Shown here: positions 12,602 through 13,015 of the stretch, one piece after another | Layout of the letters: each line of letters starts with the position of its first letter | Numbering within the stretch: the first letter of the stretch is position 1 | Translations under genes and position numbers: made by a program | DNA from: an uncultured Collinsella sp. | Lineage (GTDB): Bacteria > Actinomycetota > Coriobacteriia > Coriobacteriales > Coriobacteriaceae | Length of the DNA stretch: 13,015 nt | Direction: 5' to 3' | Assembly (NCBI GenBank): GCA_905209765.1 | Contig: CAJLUE010000047.1 | Coordinates: forward strand, 1 to 13,015 | Notes under the pieces: generated by a model | What the model was told of the DNA's origin: nothing | Databases searched by the model: none | Seen by the model: the letters and a program-made list of their open reading frames with translations, nothing else

Positions 12602-13015
12602 CTAATCAACCACGTGGGTCGTGGCGACCTGCTTGAGCCAAGCTGCCGACTTCTTAAGGCGGCGCTTGTAGCCGTCCATAAGGTCGACCTCGACAAAACC
12701 GTAACGGTTCTTAAAGGCATTCGCCCAAGACCAGTTATCGATGACGGCCCAATAATGGTATCCACGGCACTTGGCGCCCTCGGCAATTGCCTTGGCAACC
12801 CACTCCAGGTGCTGGCGTACAAAGTCGACGCGGTAGTCATCCTGGATGGTTCCTTCGGCGTCTCGGTTCTTGTATTCGTCCATGATGCCGATGCCGTTCT
12901 CGGAAACGAACCACTCAAGATCGGGGTAGTTCTTAGCGCAGTCCATGCCAAAGTCGTAGAGGCCCTGCGGGTAGATCTCCCAGCCGCGGCTCTCGTTCAT
13001 AACGGCGTCGGGCCA
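12602..13015 (-). CDS. GH1 6-phospho-beta-glucosidase (C-terminal part), 5' end outside window
   Basis: Family 1 glycoside hydrolase that splits 6-phospho-beta-glucosides such as cellobiose-6-phosphate into glucose-6-phosphate and glucose. Only the last 137 residues are present; the gene runs off the right edge. The visible part begins WPDAVMNESRGWEIYPQGLY, the strand before the nucleophile. The catalytic nucleophile is Glu39 of the fragment, in WFVSENGIG. Next come DDYRVDFVRQHL (59-70), GYHYWAVIDNWSW (85-97) and RYGFVEVD (104-111). Where plain beta-glucosidases have Glu before Trp (DNFEW), this has Ser (DNWSW), the change seen in enzymes that bind 6-phospho-sugars, with the usual Tyr (Y105) nearby. 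Being next to a cellobiose PTS supports the phospho-sugar substrate. A 6-phospho-beta-galactosidase is the main alternative. Confidence 0.93.
   Translation of the reverse strand, partial: WPDAVMNESRGWEIYPQGLYDFGMDCAKNYPDLEWFVSENGIGIMDEYKNRDAEGTIQDDYRVDFVRQHLEWVAKAIAEGAKCRGYHYWAVIDNWSWANAFKNRYGFVEVDLMDGYKRRLKKSAAWLKQVATTHVVD

Noticed and set aside
12514..12951. Minus-strand open frame overlapping the GH1 fragment and running into the gap before the IIC gene
   Set aside because: It is in another frame than the GH1 gene, has low-complexity Ser/Thr/Arg content and no SD or family resemblance.
1..13015. Search for tRNA, rRNA, CRISPR, IS or phage genes
   Set aside because: Nothing resembling these was seen on reading either strand; no regularly spaced repeats and no transposase or integrase motifs.

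Overview
The window reads as a chromosome segment of a high-GC, gut-type Coriobacteriia bacterium, most likely Collinsella or a close relative. This is inferred from three things: GC-rich codon use with strong AGGAG-type ribosome sites, frequent GTG/TTG starts, and a mix of cellobiose PTS, family II pyrophosphatase, class Ic aminotransferase and Tat/Hyp genes. All recognisable genes but one lie on the minus strand. No tRNA, rRNA, CRISPR array, transposase or prophage gene was seen. This is mostly a housekeeping and sugar-uptake region, and the less expected material is in the intergenic DNA.

Layout from left to right. (1) 1-1345: a type IA DNA topoisomerase, cut by the left window edge, with a TTG start. 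(2) 1400-3862: in transcription order tatA, tatC, hypA, hypB and then the topoisomerase. These are a TatA/B-like and a TatC subunit of the twin-arginine translocase, followed by the nickel-insertion proteins HypA and HypB of [NiFe]-hydrogenase maturation. Spacing is tight for tatA-tatC-hypA (1-nt overlap, then 6 nt) and about 55 nt after that. (3) 4017-5687: a class Ic aspartate-type aminotransferase followed by an orphan STAS-domain protein. (4) 5837-6091: an 84-aa plus-strand protein of unknown function, followed by a 331-bp T-rich intergenic stretch with two terminator-like hairpins. (5) 6423-7781: the Na+/H+ antiporter NhaA, preceded by a leader with its own terminator and a hairpin against the ribosome site. 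(6) 8047-8970: a manganese-dependent family II inorganic pyrophosphatase with a textbook terminator. (7) 9137-10090: a ROK-family sugar kinase, probably glucokinase, flanked by related small hairpin repeats. (8) 10332-13015: a beta-glucoside operon in the order GH1 phospho-beta-glucosidase (cut by the right edge), PTS IIC, IIB, IIA, terminator.

How the genes work together. The right-hand operon should import and phosphorylate cellobiose-like disaccharides through IIA-IIB-IIC and split the product with the GH1 enzyme. The free glucose released could be phosphorylated by the neighbouring ROK kinase. Tat and HypA/HypB fit together because some [NiFe]-hydrogenases are matured in the cytoplasm and then exported by Tat. 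No hydrogenase structural genes are in the window, so that link is inference.

Points most worth a second look are the nhaA leader (terminator, possible antiterminator and SD-proximal hairpin), the repeat-like hairpins around the kinase gene, the T-rich intergenic block at 6092-6422, and the hairpins inside the PTS operon.
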